The notes beneath the pieces are model-generated. The model was given only the letters and a program-made list of their open reading frames with translations. It ran no database searches and was not told the origin of the DNA. A stretch of 64,000 nt of DNA. Source: Singulisphaera sp. GP187. GTDB lineage: Bacteria; Planctomycetota; Phycisphaerae; Phycisphaerales; SM1A02. Shown here in pieces: positions 28,802 through 38,703 of this stretch. The stretch lies in NCBI GenBank assembly GCA_945862215.1, contig CAMAXY010000006.1, positions 1-64,000 of the forward strand. The letters run 5' to 3'. The position numbers were made by a program, and so were the translations under genes. Position 1 is the first letter of the stretch. Each line of letters opens with the position of its first letter.

Positions 28802-28949
28802 GCATCCCGACAGGTGTCGGGGTCGTATTCTCGGTTCATATCCAAAGACCCGAGAATGCGACCCGACCCTGCCGAGACAAACACGGGACAAAATCTCTAC
28901 ACTTCCACCCCGATGGCTTGCAATTCGACGCCTTTCATTTTGGCAACCG

Positions 28950-29942
28950 ATGATTGACAAAATCAATTCACTCCAGCTTCAAGGGGAGTCAGAACTTGTT
29001 GCTGCAAAATCACCAGCGCAAGTCGAACTTTGGAGAACAAAATACCTAGGAACGAACGGAGAATTGAAAGCGCTTATGTCTCTGCTCAAAGATGCGCCCC
29101 GCGATCAAAAACCAGAACTCGGAAAGCGACTCAACGAACTCAAGTTGCAATTCGAAGCCTCTTTCGAAAGTCAGAAGAATCTTCTTGGTTCTGCACCCAA
29201 AGGGCCTGTGATCGATGTCACCGAACCAGGTGTCACACTTGGCGAAGGTCGCCGGCACATTCTCTCCAGAACGATTGATGAAATCATCGACGTCTTTGGA
29301 CAAATGGGATTCGCCGTTGCGGATGGTCCAGAGGTAGAAGATGAATGGCATAATTTTACGGCGCTCAATATTCCAGAAGGTCATCCCGCGCGCGACGCTA
29401 CGGATAATTTTTATATGGGTGAACAGTCTGGCGTGAAGCGACTGCTGCGAACGCAGACTTCTACTGTGCAAATTCGTGCGATGGAAACGCAACCTCTTCC
29501 GTTGAAGGTGGTGGCGGTTGGTCGCGTCTATCGACCAGACACCCATGACGCGACTCACTTCTCGATGTTTCACCAGATCGAAGGATTGTGCGTCGATCGC
29601 AATCTTTCCCTCGTCGATCTCAAGACCGCCCTACTGCAATTTGCGCACGCCTATTTCGGCAAAGATGCTGAAGTGCGAATGCGCCCAAGCTTTTTCCCAT
29701 TCACCGAACCTTCTGCAGAAGTCGACATGAAAATGCACATCCGAGGTCAATGGCAATGGGTTGAAATCGGCGGATGTGGCATGGTCGATCCAAATGTCTT
29801 TGCCGCAGTTGGAATCGATCCTGAAGAATGGCGCGGCTATGCATTCGGTCTAGGAATCGAGCGAATTGCGATGCGCCGCTATGGCATCAGCGATATCCGT
29901 TGGCTCTTCGAAAACGACGCAAGATTCCTCCGCCAGTTTTAG
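28950..29942 (+). CDS. pheS: Phenylalanyl-tRNA synthetase alpha subunit
   Basis: GRRHILSRTIDEIIDVFGQMGF, DTHDATHFSMFHQIEG, EIGGCGMVDPNV, GLGIERIAM; start at MIDKINSLQLQ. Confidence 0.95.
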   Translation: MIDKINSLQLQGESELVAAKSPAQVELWRTKYLGTNGELKALMSLLKDAPRDQKPELGKRLNELKLQFEASFESQKNLLGSAPKGPVIDVTEPGVTLGEGRRHILSRTIDEIIDVFGQMGFAVADGPEVEDEWHNFTALNIPEGHPARDATDNFYMGEQSGVKRLLRTQTSTVQIRAMETQPLPLKVVAVGRVYRPDTHDATHFSMFHQIEGLCVDRNLSLVDLKTALLQFAHAYFGKDAEVRMRPSFFPFTEPSAEVDMKMHIRGQWQWVEIGGCGMVDPNVFAAVGIDPEEWRGYAFGLGIERIAMRRYGISDIRWLFENDARFLRQF

Positions 29943-29996
29943 CTGGCGAAGGAATGAATTTGCGTTGTAAAGAACCCGGAATTCAGAAACCGAAAC

Positions 29997-30620
29997 TTAT
30001 TCTGGCTTGTTCTCTGGCATGTTCTCTGGCTTGCTTTCAGCCTTCGTAGTTTCCTTACGAATCTTTGCTGCGAAAGCAGTTCGTTTATCCGCAGTCGTTC
30101 GACGAACTGAACTTCCACCTGAAACTTGCGATCCACCTTCACGGCCAACGAGTTGAAGCACGACCAAATTTGTCGCATCTCCGATTCGGCGTCGATCCAG
30201 CTTGACGATGCGTGTGTAACCACCTGGTCGATCCGTAAAGAGCGGCGCAACTCGGGTCATCAAATGATGAACCAAGCGCGGCGACTTTCGAAGTTCGCCA
30301 TAGCGGTTGAACTCAATCTCGCTCGCTGCTGGGAGAGCCCAGTATGCGCTCGTCTTGCGTTCTTCCTTGACATTGGGATCAGCAATCCAAGCGAACACTG
30401 CACGGTCGGTCAATCTGCTGTGAAGCAAACGACGAGCCGCAAGCGTGCGATGTCGAGCGATTGTGATCAGGCGTTCCACGTACGGCTTGACGGCTTTCGC
30501 TTTAGTCAGAGTCGTGACGATTTCGCCATGCTCAAAAAGTCCTGCTGCCAAATTGCGCAGCAATGCTTTGCGATGATCGCTTTCCAAACAAAGTTGTTTA
30601 CCGGCTACACGATGTCTCAT
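29997..30620 (-). CDS. rplQ: 50S ribosomal protein L17 with C-terminal extension
   Basis: MRHRVAGKQLCLESDHRKALLRNLA...; ends KPENMPENKPE. Confidence 0.95.
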   Translation of the reverse strand: MRHRVAGKQLCLESDHRKALLRNLAAGLFEHGEIVTTLTKAKAVKPYVERLITIARHRTLAARRLLHSRLTDRAVFAWIADPNVKEERKTSAYWALPAASEIEFNRYGELRKSPRLVHHLMTRVAPLFTDRPGGYTRIVKLDRRRIGDATNLVVLQLVGREGGSQVSGGSSVRRTTADKRTAFAAKIRKETTKAESKPENMPENKPE

Positions 30621-30654
30621 TTTTCAATACTCCTTCTAATTTCAGGCTTTCCAC

Positions 30655-31656
30655 TCAGGCTTTCAACGAAGAGCCTTCTGATACTTGCATACCGAGCGAT
30701 AAACCGAGTTCTTGCAGACGACTCTCGATTTCAGTGAATGAAGTCCTACCGAAGGAACGGAGTTCCATCAGATCGGCTTCGGTCTTTTGCACCAATTGTC
30801 CGACAGTAGTAATCCCCGCAGTTTGCAGGCAATTCGTGCCGCGCACACCAAGATTCAAATCCGCGATGGACATGGAAAGTTTGCGATCCAGATCCGAATC
30901 AACTTCTTGATCGGACGAGAGTCCTTGATCAACCATTTCATCTCCGGCAGAATCAAACTGCACGAATGGATTGACATGCTTGCGAAGGATCTTGCCTGCT
31001 TCAACGACTGCCATCTCTGGAGTCACTGTGCCGTTGGTCCAAACATCAAGAACGAGGCGTTCGTAATTCATACGCTGACCGACGCGCGTGTCTTCCACGC
31101 GATAACGAACGCGTAGAACTGGTGTGAAAATTGCGTCGACTGGAATTTCTCCAATGACCTGATCTTCTTCGGTGTTGTATTGCTCACTTGCAGGTTGATA
31201 TCCACGACCTCGATTGACTGTGAGTTCGACTTCAAAACGAACCTTGTCATTCACTCTGCAAATGACATGATCTGGATTGAGAATGCGAACCGAAGCATCT
31301 GATTCAATGGACGCGCCAGTGACATCGCACGGGCCTTCCACTCGAATGTGCACTTTCTTGGTTTCATCGCCGTCCATCTCCACGATCAGTCCCTTGATAT
31401 TGAGCAAGATGTCAGAGACATCCTGAACAACTCCTGGGATCGAAGAAAATTCATGGGTGATTCCTGCGATTGCCAACTTCGTAATCGCTGCACCTTCAAT
31501 GCTTGAAAGCAGAATGCGACGAAGACTGTTGCCAATGGTGGTACCGAATCCGCGCTCAAAAGGCTCAGCGGAAAAACGGCCAAATGTCGTGGTCATACTG
31601 GTTTTATCAGCAGTCACACGACCCGGTAATTCAAGACCTCTCCATCGAATATGCAT
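30655..31656 (-). CDS. rpoA: DNA-directed RNA polymerase alpha subunit
   Basis: EPFERGFGTTIGNSLRRILLSSIEG and alphaCTD LGVRGTNCLQTAGITTVGQL. Confidence 0.96.
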   Translation of the reverse strand: MHIRWRGLELPGRVTADKTSMTTTFGRFSAEPFERGFGTTIGNSLRRILLSSIEGAAITKLAIAGITHEFSSIPGVVQDVSDILLNIKGLIVEMDGDETKKVHIRVEGPCDVTGASIESDASVRILNPDHVICRVNDKVRFEVELTVNRGRGYQPASEQYNTEEDQVIGEIPVDAIFTPVLRVRYRVEDTRVGQRMNYERLVLDVWTNGTVTPEMAVVEAGKILRKHVNPFVQFDSAGDEMVDQGLSSDQEVDSDLDRKLSMSIADLNLGVRGTNCLQTAGITTVGQLVQKTEADLMELRSFGRTSFTEIESRLQELGLSLGMQVSEGSSLKA

Positions 31657-31706
31657 GATTCAAATCTCCTAATGCGGCAGTATCCAGTCCGAACAGAACG
31701 AGCCTA

Positions 31707-31762
31707 GCCCCGATCGGAACCGCAGAACCCTGCCGGGTTGCTCTGCGGCCCTGCTTTGGGGC
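31707..31762 (-). ncRNA. Structured leader between rpsK and rpoA (candidate cis-regulatory RNA)
   Basis: Nested stems GCCCC/GGGGC, CCGCAG/CTGCGG, AACCC/GGGTT with GGCA loop and a 3-nt bulge. Confidence 0.5.
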
Positions 31763-31780
31763 AATAGGCGAAAGATGATG

Positions 31781-32155
31781 TTAGACGCGTCGCTTCTTTG
31801 GCGATCGGCATCCGTTGAAAGGAAGCGGTGTCTGATCTTCAATCGTCAGCACCTTCAGCCCGTTGGCTTGAAGAGCGGTGACAGCTGATTCTCGGCCGGG
31901 GCCAGCGCCACGGACCCGAACTTCGACCTCGCGCATGCCGATACGACGGGCCTTCCCCGCCGCTCGCTCGCTTGCACGACTCGCAGCAAATGGCGTGCTC
32001 TTGCGCGCGCCCTTAAATCCAACACTTCCAGCCGAGTCCCAGCAAATGGTCTCGCCGTTAGTGTCTGTAATTGTGACGATCGTGTTGTTGAACGAAGCGC
32101 TCACATTCACGATGCCCTTAATAACGTTCTTACGAATTTTTGGTTTCTTCGACAT
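31781..32155 (-). CDS. rpsK: 30S ribosomal protein S11
   Basis: [37 protein letters not shown]. Confidence 0.96.
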   Translation of the reverse strand: MSKKPKIRKNVIKGIVNVSASFNNTIVTITDTNGETICWDSAGSVGFKGARKSTPFAASRASERAAGKARRIGMREVEVRVRGAGPGRESAVTALQANGLKVLTIEDQTPLPFNGCRSPKKRRV

Positions 32156-32182
32156 AGTTTTTTCTCTGGTTGAATCTTTGGA

Positions 32183-32560
32183 TTAACCGTTTACGCCCTT
32201 CTTACCGGCGACGGTCTTCTTCTTACCCTTGCGAGTACGAGCATTGGTACGAGTGCGCTGTCCACGACATGGCAATGAACGACGATGTCGCTCTCCGCGA
32301 TAAGCATGAATGTCCTTCAGTCGTTGAATGTCCTGTGCAACTTGACGTCGCAGAGCACCTTCAACGATGTAACCATCATCGATCTCCTTGGAGATTGCTG
32401 CAAGTTCCTGATCGCCAAGCGTGTGCGTTCGGCGATTGGGATCAATGCCAGTCTTTTCCAAGATCTTCTCGGCGCCCTTTGGGCCGATACCGTGGATGTA
32501 CTGGAGTGAAAAGAGGATTTTCTTTTTGTCTGGAATGTCGATACCGGCAATACGTGGCAT
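32183..32560 (-). CDS. rpsM: 30S ribosomal protein S13
   Basis: [50 protein letters not shown]. Confidence 0.96.
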   Translation of the reverse strand: MPRIAGIDIPDKKKILFSLQYIHGIGPKGAEKILEKTGIDPNRRTHTLGDQELAAISKEIDDGYIVEGALRRQVAQDIQRLKDIHAYRGERHRRSLPCRGQRTRTNARTRKGKKKTVAGKKGVNG

Positions 32561-32625
32561 AGTTTTCTCCGATGTGGGTTCAGTTTTGATTCAGCTTTGG
32601 ATTAACCTTTGGATTATCCTCTGAA

Positions 32626-32742
32626 TTAACCTTGTCGCTGCTTCAGTCTTGGGTTTTTCTTGTTAATGACAAAGCGCTTGCCCTTTCGGACAACAATCTG
32701 GCAATCGAGTGTTCTGCGCTTGATACTGCTTCTAACCTTCAT
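32626..32742 (-). CDS. rpmJ: 50S ribosomal protein L36, zinc-site-less form (not in the ORF track)
   Basis: Translation [38 protein letters not shown]; location between rpsM and infA. Confidence 0.93.
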   Translation of the reverse strand: MKVRSSIKRRTLDCQIVVRKGKRFVINKKNPRLKQRQG

Positions 32743-32826
32743 AAGTGACTCCGTAAATATTGATGAATCTTTGTTTGAGTTGGGGGTGAAAATTTACTGT
32801 TGTTCTTGTTTTGTTCTAGTTTCGTC

Positions 32827-33042
32827 TTACTGCCTGAAAGTGATTCTGCCCTTGGTCATGTCGTATGGGCTCATTTCAATCGTGACTCGATCGCCTGGAA
32901 GAATTCTGATGAAGAACTTTCTCATCTTGCCGCTGACATAGGCCAGGATTTCGTGGCCATTCTGAAGTTTGACTCGAAACATCGCATCAGGCAATGCTTC
33001 CGTGACTTCGGCTTCGAGGGTGATCTTTTCTTCTTTCGCCAT
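32827..33042 (-). CDS. infA: Translation initiation factor IF-1
   Basis: [53 protein letters not shown]. Confidence 0.96.
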   Translation of the reverse strand: MAKEEKITLEAEVTEALPDAMFRVKLQNGHEILAYVSGKMRKFFIRILPGDRVTIEMSPYDMTKGRITFRQ

Positions 33043-34092
33043 TTATAGTTTTGAACTCCTATTGATAGAGCAACATGCTCCGTCAAACATTTCATCAAGC
33101 ATTTCGCAACCACTTCGAGTGATGACCACGGTGCGCTCAACAGAGCAACCTGCGGCACCACTTTCAGTTCGCATTGTCCAACCGTCGGAGCAAGCAACAA
33201 GCCGGCATCCGATGGCAAATCCGTCGGCATCAACCGAGCGAATTCCATCTGGACGAGAAACAACTGTTGGCTCGACCGACAACACCATGTCTGGCAAGAG
33301 CGTGAAATCTCCGCGCTCGATGAAACCGGCTTCGATTCCGCACGGCGCGATCGGCGCTTCGTGCAGAGCGCGACCAATTCCATGACCTGCGTAGCCAGTG
33401 ACGAGCCCAAGGCTTCGAGCTTCGGCTACATCTTGCATTTTCTTTGCGATTTGTGACCAACGAACTCCTGGAGCCATTGTTGCCAAGGCGACTTCGAGCA
33501 TTTCGTGGCATCCGCTGACCATCGCATGAGATCGGCTCGTTCCACGCCCGATGACGACGCAGTCAGCAACATCAGCGCACCATCCACCCAATCGAACAGC
33601 GACATCGACAGTGACAACATCACCATCACAGAGCGGTTCATCCGATGGAACAGCGTGAATCAAACGATCATTCACTGCGATGCAGCAAGACGCGGGGAAT
33701 GCGGCATGACCAGCATGACTAGCATGACCAGCCACTCGTGAGTCGATCGTCAGATTCTGAACCAAACTTTCCGCTCGTTCTGCAGCGATAATTCCAGATG
33801 CAATCGATGCCAACGAAGCTGGCGTTGCTCCGATGACCGCACATCGAAGAGCCGCATCGACTGCAGCGCGAGCGACAATCGCTGCAGCTTGAATCGCTTC
33901 GATTTCAACAGCAGTTCGAAGTTCGACTTGACGTCCTCCGCCAACTTGCGGTCCATTGCTTGCGTGACTTCGTCGAGCAACAGTCGATTCACCCAATCGC
34001 ACAGTCGCAACAACTCCACCACGCCGTGCATCGACGTCGGTGAGAACTTCGCTTGAAGTTGCTCGGCTTGAAGTTGTTCGGATCGTGACCAT
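33043..34092 (-). CDS. map: Type I methionine aminopeptidase, N-terminal start uncertain
   Basis: AVNDRLIHAVPSDEPLCDGDVVTVDVAV, GYAGHGIGRALHEAP; longer N-terminus than usual. Confidence 0.88.
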   Translation of the reverse strand: MVTIRTTSSRATSSEVLTDVDARRGGVVATVRLGESTVARRSHASNGPQVGGGRQVELRTAVEIEAIQAAAIVARAAVDAALRCAVIGATPASLASIASGIIAAERAESLVQNLTIDSRVAGHASHAGHAAFPASCCIAVNDRLIHAVPSDEPLCDGDVVTVDVAVRLGGWCADVADCVVIGRGTSRSHAMVSGCHEMLEVALATMAPGVRWSQIAKKMQDVAEARSLGLVTGYAGHGIGRALHEAPIAPCGIEAGFIERGDFTLLPDMVLSVEPTVVSRPDGIRSVDADGFAIGCRLVACSDGWTMRTESGAAGCSVERTVVITRSGCEMLDEMFDGACCSINRSSKL

Positions 34093-34099
34093 TTCTGAA

Positions 34100-35512
34100 T
34101 TAACCTCTTGCCGATCGAATGCGTGGACCAGAGTCGTTTGTTCCTGTTGTGAGGAACCCTGAATAGTTTCGCATCAACAAGTTTGCTTCGATGCGCTGAA
34201 CAAGATCCAATGCAACGCTGACCACGATGAGCAGGCCGGTTCCGCCAAGAAACTGCGCGACAAAGAATGGAATTCCAAGTTGTTCGCTGACGATCGTTGG
34301 GATGATTGCGATGAGTGCCAGAGCACCAGCTCCGACATACGTGATCCGTGAAATGACGGTTTCCAAATATTCTGCAGTGCGTGGTCCAGGTCGTAGACCA
34401 GGGATGAAAGACCCGTGTTCGCGAAGTTGTTTGGACATGTCAGTTGGAGACAACTGAACAGTCGTCCAAAAGTATGAGAAGAAATAGATCAAAAGAATCT
34501 CAATCACTACATATGGATATGACCCGATTTGCAAATTCTGTGCGATGAAACTTGTGATGCTGGACCAAGTTGATGATGCATCCGCTGCTGCAGCGCGTGA
34601 CGCAAGCCATGCGCAACCCGATGCTGGGAACATCATCAGCGTGCTTGAAAAGATGATCGGCATCACACCAGCGTGGTTGATTCGAAGAGGCAAGTAATGA
34701 CGTTGACCACCAAACACTTTGCGGCCACGCGTGTGCTTTGCTTGCTGAATTGGAATTCGGCGCTGTGCCACAGTGATAATGATCGCGCCGCCAACGACGA
34801 ATAGGAAGCCTGCGAGCAGAATGAGCAAGCCAACAACGCCGATCTTTGCATCGCCGCCTTGAAGACTTGCATCGAAATTCTTAACGATCCAAGTTGCAGC
34901 ACTTGGCATTCGTGACAGAATCCCCGCGGTCAGAATGATCGAAACACCGTTGCCGATTCCATACTTGTCAACTTGTTCGCCCAACCACATAAGGAAGAGA
35001 CTTCCTGCTGTGAGTGCAGAGATTCCAGAGACATAAAAGATGACCAAGCCGCCACCGAGTTGGAATTGAGGTTGAACCAAATTCTGAGTTCGAAGGAATC
35101 CCAACCACATCAGACCTTGCAACAAACAGAGTCCGACGGTTGCGTAACGCGTCCACTCCATGATCTTCTGTTGTCCAGACATTCCGTCTTTCTTGAGTTC
35201 TTGCAGCGATGGAACGACCGCCTGTAACAACTGAAAGATAATGCTCGCCGTGATGTACGGCATAATTCCCAATCCGAAGATCGTCGACTGCTGCAAAGAG
35301 CCGCCAGAGAAGATCGATGCGTATTCAAGCAATCGACCGAATCCAGTCTGATCGACTGATGCACGGGATGCCGCCTTGGCAAGTTCAGTTTGATCGACTC
35401 CCAAAAGCGGAATCCAAAAACCAATTCGATAAATGACCAACACGCCCAAAGTGAAAAATACTTTGTTGCGAAGGTCGCGAATTCGGAAGATGTTTGCAAA
35501 TGCTTGGAGCAT
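34100..35512 (-). CDS. secY: Preprotein translocase subunit SecY
   Basis: FANIFRIRDLRNKVFFTLGVLVIYRIGFWIPLLG; GLGIMPYITASIIFQLL. Confidence 0.95.
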   Translation of the reverse strand: MLQAFANIFRIRDLRNKVFFTLGVLVIYRIGFWIPLLGVDQTELAKAASRASVDQTGFGRLLEYASIFSGGSLQQSTIFGLGIMPYITASIIFQLLQAVVPSLQELKKDGMSGQQKIMEWTRYATVGLCLLQGLMWLGFLRTQNLVQPQFQLGGGLVIFYVSGISALTAGSLFLMWLGEQVDKYGIGNGVSIILTAGILSRMPSAATWIVKNFDASLQGGDAKIGVVGLLILLAGFLFVVGGAIIITVAQRRIPIQQAKHTRGRKVFGGQRHYLPLRINHAGVMPIIFSSTLMMFPASGCAWLASRAAAADASSTWSSITSFIAQNLQIGSYPYVVIEILLIYFFSYFWTTVQLSPTDMSKQLREHGSFIPGLRPGPRTAEYLETVISRITYVGAGALALIAIIPTIVSEQLGIPFFVAQFLGGTGLLIVVSVALDLVQRIEANLLMRNYSGFLTTGTNDSGPRIRSARG

Positions 35513-35552
35513 ATTTTTGAGCGATCAGTCCTTGTATTAATTTTTGTCTTAA

Positions 35553-36197
35553 TTAACTCTTGTCTTCGGTCTTGTCTTGCTTCTTCGCTGGCTTGTCTTT
35601 CTTCTCTTGCTTCTTTTCTGCTTTGGCTTCTGCCTGAACCGCAGGTTCTGCAACTTCCTTTGCCTTTGGAGCACGCTTGGCAGCATTTGCCTTCTTCGTG
35701 GCTTCTGCTTCTGCTTCTGCATCTGCTTTGGCAGCAGCCTTTGCGGCATAAGGGGTCAAGACAACAGTTCCGCCAGCAGCTTCAATCTTGGACTTTGCTT
35801 GTCCAGAGAATCGATCAGCTGTGACATTCAATTTGACTGCGAGATCTCCGTTACCCAAGATCTTCAGAGGAAGCTTGGTGTCACGAATCAGTCCAACCGA
35901 GGCAAGCGCATTGCCATCAACAACTGTTCCTGCTGTGAAATGCTTTGCAAGATCAGCAACATTGACGACGTGGTAATCAACTCGGAAATCTGAATTGGAA
36001 AATCCGCGCTTTGGAAATCGTCGAAGCAGCGGAGTCGATCCACCCTGATAACCAGGACGACTTGTCCAACCTGCACGACTCTTCGCACCGTTGTGACCGC
36101 GACCGCTTGTGCCGCCCTTGCCACTACCTTCACCGCGACCAACGCGCATACGAAGTTTGTCTTTTCCAACCACCTTTGTGACATCATGGATCATCAT
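35553..36197 (-). CDS. rplO: 50S ribosomal protein L15 with K/E/A-rich C-terminal extension
   Basis: RVGRGEGSGKGGTSGRGHNGAKSRAG; tail AEAEATKKANAAKRAPKAKEVAEPAVQAEAK... Confidence 0.94.
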   Translation of the reverse strand: MMIHDVTKVVGKDKLRMRVGRGEGSGKGGTSGRGHNGAKSRAGWTSRPGYQGGSTPLLRRFPKRGFSNSDFRVDYHVVNVADLAKHFTAGTVVDGNALASVGLIRDTKLPLKILGNGDLAVKLNVTADRFSGQAKSKIEAAGGTVVLTPYAAKAAAKADAEAEAEATKKANAAKRAPKAKEVAEPAVQAEAKAEKKQEKKDKPAKKQDKTEDKS

Positions 36198-36230
36198 GGC
36201 TTTATTTCCTCATCTAAAATGAACTGCGAA

Positions 36231-37019
36231 TCAAGACTGAACCGGGGGTGTAATACTCTCTGGTGCTGAAGCCGGGGCTGAAGCCGGCGCTGAATCTGAA
36301 GCCGGCGCTGCGCCGCCGTCGGTACGCGGACGTCCACCACTTGGTCGACCTCCGCCACCTCCGCCGCCACCACCACCACCGAAGCGATTGCCTCCGCCAC
36401 CACCACCGCCGCCGCCGCCACCACCGCGTCGACGTTCATCGCCGACGGTGTTGACTGGAGCTGCTGCGCGTTCACCCGAACGCTGTGATGGCATTGCTGC
36501 TACACCGCGAGCAATTGCATCTTCGACTGTTGTTGTTCCAAGGGTCACGCCGCGAAGTTTCTCAACTTGCTCGCGCGTTCGGAGCATGTCGAGTGCAGCG
36601 AATGTTGCCTTGACTAAATTCTTTGCGTTCGTAGATCCATAGGCTTTCGTCAAGCAATCTTGAACGCCGAGCATGTCAAGAACCGCACGAACAGAAGCAC
36701 CTGCAATGACGCCTGTACCAGGACTTGCTGGAACCAAACGAACCGTCGATGCGCCGAAACGACCTTCGACGGAATGCGGCAGAGTGCGACCCTGCATTGG
36801 ATAAGCCTTTAATTTACGACGACCTTCACGCGTGGCCTTCTCAACACTCGTTGGAACTTGATTGCTCTTTGCATATCCAACCGCAACCTTGCCGTGTCGA
36901 TCACCGACCACGACGAGTGCGCCGAAGCTGAATCGTCGACCACCTGCCACAGTGGATGATGTTCGGAACACCTTCACTGTTGTTGCGTCTACGCCACTGT
37001 CATCAAAGTTATCGTTCAT
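36231..37019 (-). CDS. rpsE: 30S ribosomal protein S5 with Gly/Arg-rich low-complexity C-terminal extension
   Basis: S5 core (RRFSFGALVVVGDRHGKVAVGYAKS...) followed by RRRGGGGGGGGGGGGNRFGGGGGGGGGGGRPSGGRP. Confidence 0.93.
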   Translation of the reverse strand: MNDNFDDSGVDATTVKVFRTSSTVAGGRRFSFGALVVVGDRHGKVAVGYAKSNQVPTSVEKATREGRRKLKAYPMQGRTLPHSVEGRFGASTVRLVPASPGTGVIAGASVRAVLDMLGVQDCLTKAYGSTNAKNLVKATFAALDMLRTREQVEKLRGVTLGTTTVEDAIARGVAAMPSQRSGERAAAPVNTVGDERRRGGGGGGGGGGGGNRFGGGGGGGGGGGRPSGGRPRTDGGAAPASDSAPASAPASAPESITPPVQS

Positions 37020-37055
37020 ATTTGTTCTCTGAATCTTTCAATAAAAAGCATTAAT

Positions 37056-37418
37056 TTAGAATTGGAGTCCTGCTGCGCGCGCTGCTTCGGCCAACGCCTT
37101 GACTCGTCCGTGATAGAGGTATCCACCTCGATCGAAAACCACTTGGCCAACGCCGGCCTTGATCGCGCGTTCGGCGACTGCACGGCCGACGGCGGTTGCC
37201 GCGTCCGAGTTGCCACCGACTTTGCCTGCAAATTCCTTGTCCTTCGATGATGCAGCAGCGAGCGTGCGCCCAGCCAAATCGTCGATGATCTGAACATAGA
37301 TGTGGCGAGGTGATCGAAAGACCGCCAAGCGTGGTCGCATTGGAGTTCCACGAAGGGTCTTGCGAAGTCCCTTGCGTCGTCGGCTGCGTCGAGTTCGTTT
37401 TTGTGTGCAAATATCCAT
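37056..37418 (-). CDS. rplR: 50S ribosomal protein L18
   Basis: [29 protein letters not shown]...[26 protein letters not shown]. Confidence 0.95.
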   Translation of the reverse strand: MDICTQKRTRRSRRRKGLRKTLRGTPMRPRLAVFRSPRHIYVQIIDDLAGRTLAAASSKDKEFAGKVGGNSDAATAVGRAVAERAIKAGVGQVVFDRGGYLYHGRVKALAEAARAAGLQF

Positions 37419-37438
37419 TGGAATTCCTTTCGAGCGCC

Positions 37439-38002
37439 TTAGGCGCCGAATGCCTTGCCCTTCTTCCGTTGAATGACTTCATCGGAATACTTGATGCCTT
37501 TACCGTTATATGGTTCTGGCTTTCGTTGACTGCGAATCAAACTTGCGAACGCTCCAACCTTCTGTGCGTCGACGCCAGAGAGATTGATGATTGTGTTGTT
37601 GTCGATCGTGCATGCGACACCTTCTGGAAGCATCAATTCGATCGGATTGCAATATCCCACGGAGAGAATCAATTTCTTGCCTTGGAGTTTGGAAGTCCAT
37701 CCCACGCCGACCACTTCAAGCTTGCGGGTGAATCCTTCTGACACGCCCTTGACCATCTTGTTGATCACTGCGCGAGTTGTTCCCCAATATGCACGACGAT
37801 TTCCTTCTTCCATGCGTGAAACATCATCAACGGTGCAAGAAATGGTCTTGGTCTTGTCGTCATATGCAACGACCATCTCTGGTCGGTAGGTGAAAGAGTT
37901 ATTCCCTTTCGGACCCTGAATGCTGACAGTCTTCGTCGCAGCATTGACTGTGATTTTCACAGTGGCTGGGACGGGAATGAGTTGTTTTCCGATTCGGCTC
38001 AT
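37439..38002 (-). CDS. rplF: 50S ribosomal protein L6
   Basis: [17 protein letters not shown]; start corrected to the internal Met; [16 protein letters not shown]. Confidence 0.95.
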   Translation of the reverse strand: MSRIGKQLIPVPATVKITVNAATKTVSIQGPKGNNSFTYRPEMVVAYDDKTKTISCTVDDVSRMEEGNRRAYWGTTRAVINKMVKGVSEGFTRKLEVVGVGWTSKLQGKKLILSVGYCNPIELMLPEGVACTIDNNTIINLSGVDAQKVGAFASLIRSQRKPEPYNGKGIKYSDEVIQRKKGKAFGA

Positions 38003-38061
38003 GGGTGGTTCTTTCTGTTCTTCGATTCTTCTATTCTTATAGTGCTTGTAAAAGGATTCGT

Positions 38062-38460
38062 TTACGAAACGGCGCACACAACTTCGCCGCCTACGCGCAT
38101 TTCACGAGCCTTGCGGTCACTCATCACGCCTTGGCTTGTTGAGACCACCGTGATCCCAAGTCCTTCAAGAAGTCGGGGCATTGATTCGGCCCCGCAATAC
38201 ACGCGGCATCCTGAATGGGAAACACGATCAATGCGATTGATGAGCGTTTCTCCACGAGGTCCATACTTCAATTGGACACGCAGAAGTCCTTGGCGTCCGT
38301 CTGGGATCACTTCGAATCCCATGATGAAACCTTCGTCGCGCAACACCTCTAAAACTCCTCGATTGAGGCGGTTATTGAGGCAAGTCACGTTCTTGCGGCG
38401 AATAGACACAGCATTACGGATGCGGGTCAACATATCGGCGGTTAGATCTTGCAATGACAT
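38062..38460 (-). CDS. rpsH: 30S ribosomal protein S8
   Basis: DLTADMLTRIRNAVSIRRKNV; GLGITVVSTSQGVMSDRKAREMRVGGEVVCAVS. Confidence 0.95.
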   Translation of the reverse strand: MSLQDLTADMLTRIRNAVSIRRKNVTCLNNRLNRGVLEVLRDEGFIMGFEVIPDGRQGLLRVQLKYGPRGETLINRIDRVSHSGCRVYCGAESMPRLLEGLGITVVSTSQGVMSDRKAREMRVGGEVVCAVS

Positions 38461-38509
38461 GGTTTGGTCCTTGAATATTGTCCTGAGTAATAAATATCGG
38501 CGTAGTGAA

Positions 38510-38695
38510 TTACCACGAAGCTTTTCGCATGCCTGGGATCATTCCCAGCAACGCCAACTGGCGCAACATGTGACGACTGATTCTGAACTTTCTGTAATAC
38601 GAGCGGGCATGTCCCGTGATCTCGCAGCGGTTTCGTTTTCGCGTCGAAAACTTCGGCGCAATCTTCATTTTTGCAAATACGCGTTTACTTGCCAT
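38510..38695 (-). CDS. rpsN: 30S ribosomal protein S14, short form lacking the zinc-site cysteines
   Basis: [47 protein letters not shown]. Confidence 0.94.
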   Translation of the reverse strand: MASKRVFAKMKIAPKFSTRKRNRCEITGHARSYYRKFRISRHMLRQLALLGMIPGMRKASW

Positions 38696-38703
38696 AGTTC
38701 TCC

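Noticed and set aside
28740-28949. 70-codon N-terminal extension of PheS in the ORF track
   Set aside because: The extension translates the 13-bp repeats and stem-loops; normal PheS start MIDKINSLQLQ aligns at 28950.
29931-29948. CGCCAG-ttttag-CTGGCG hairpin at the pheS stop as an intrinsic terminator
   Set aside because: No U-tract follows on either strand; could be a weak stem only.
36350-36454. Plus-strand His/Arg/Pro-rich ORFs opposite the rpsE tail
   Set aside because: Antisense translation of the Gly-codon tract (ccacca...); not a gene.
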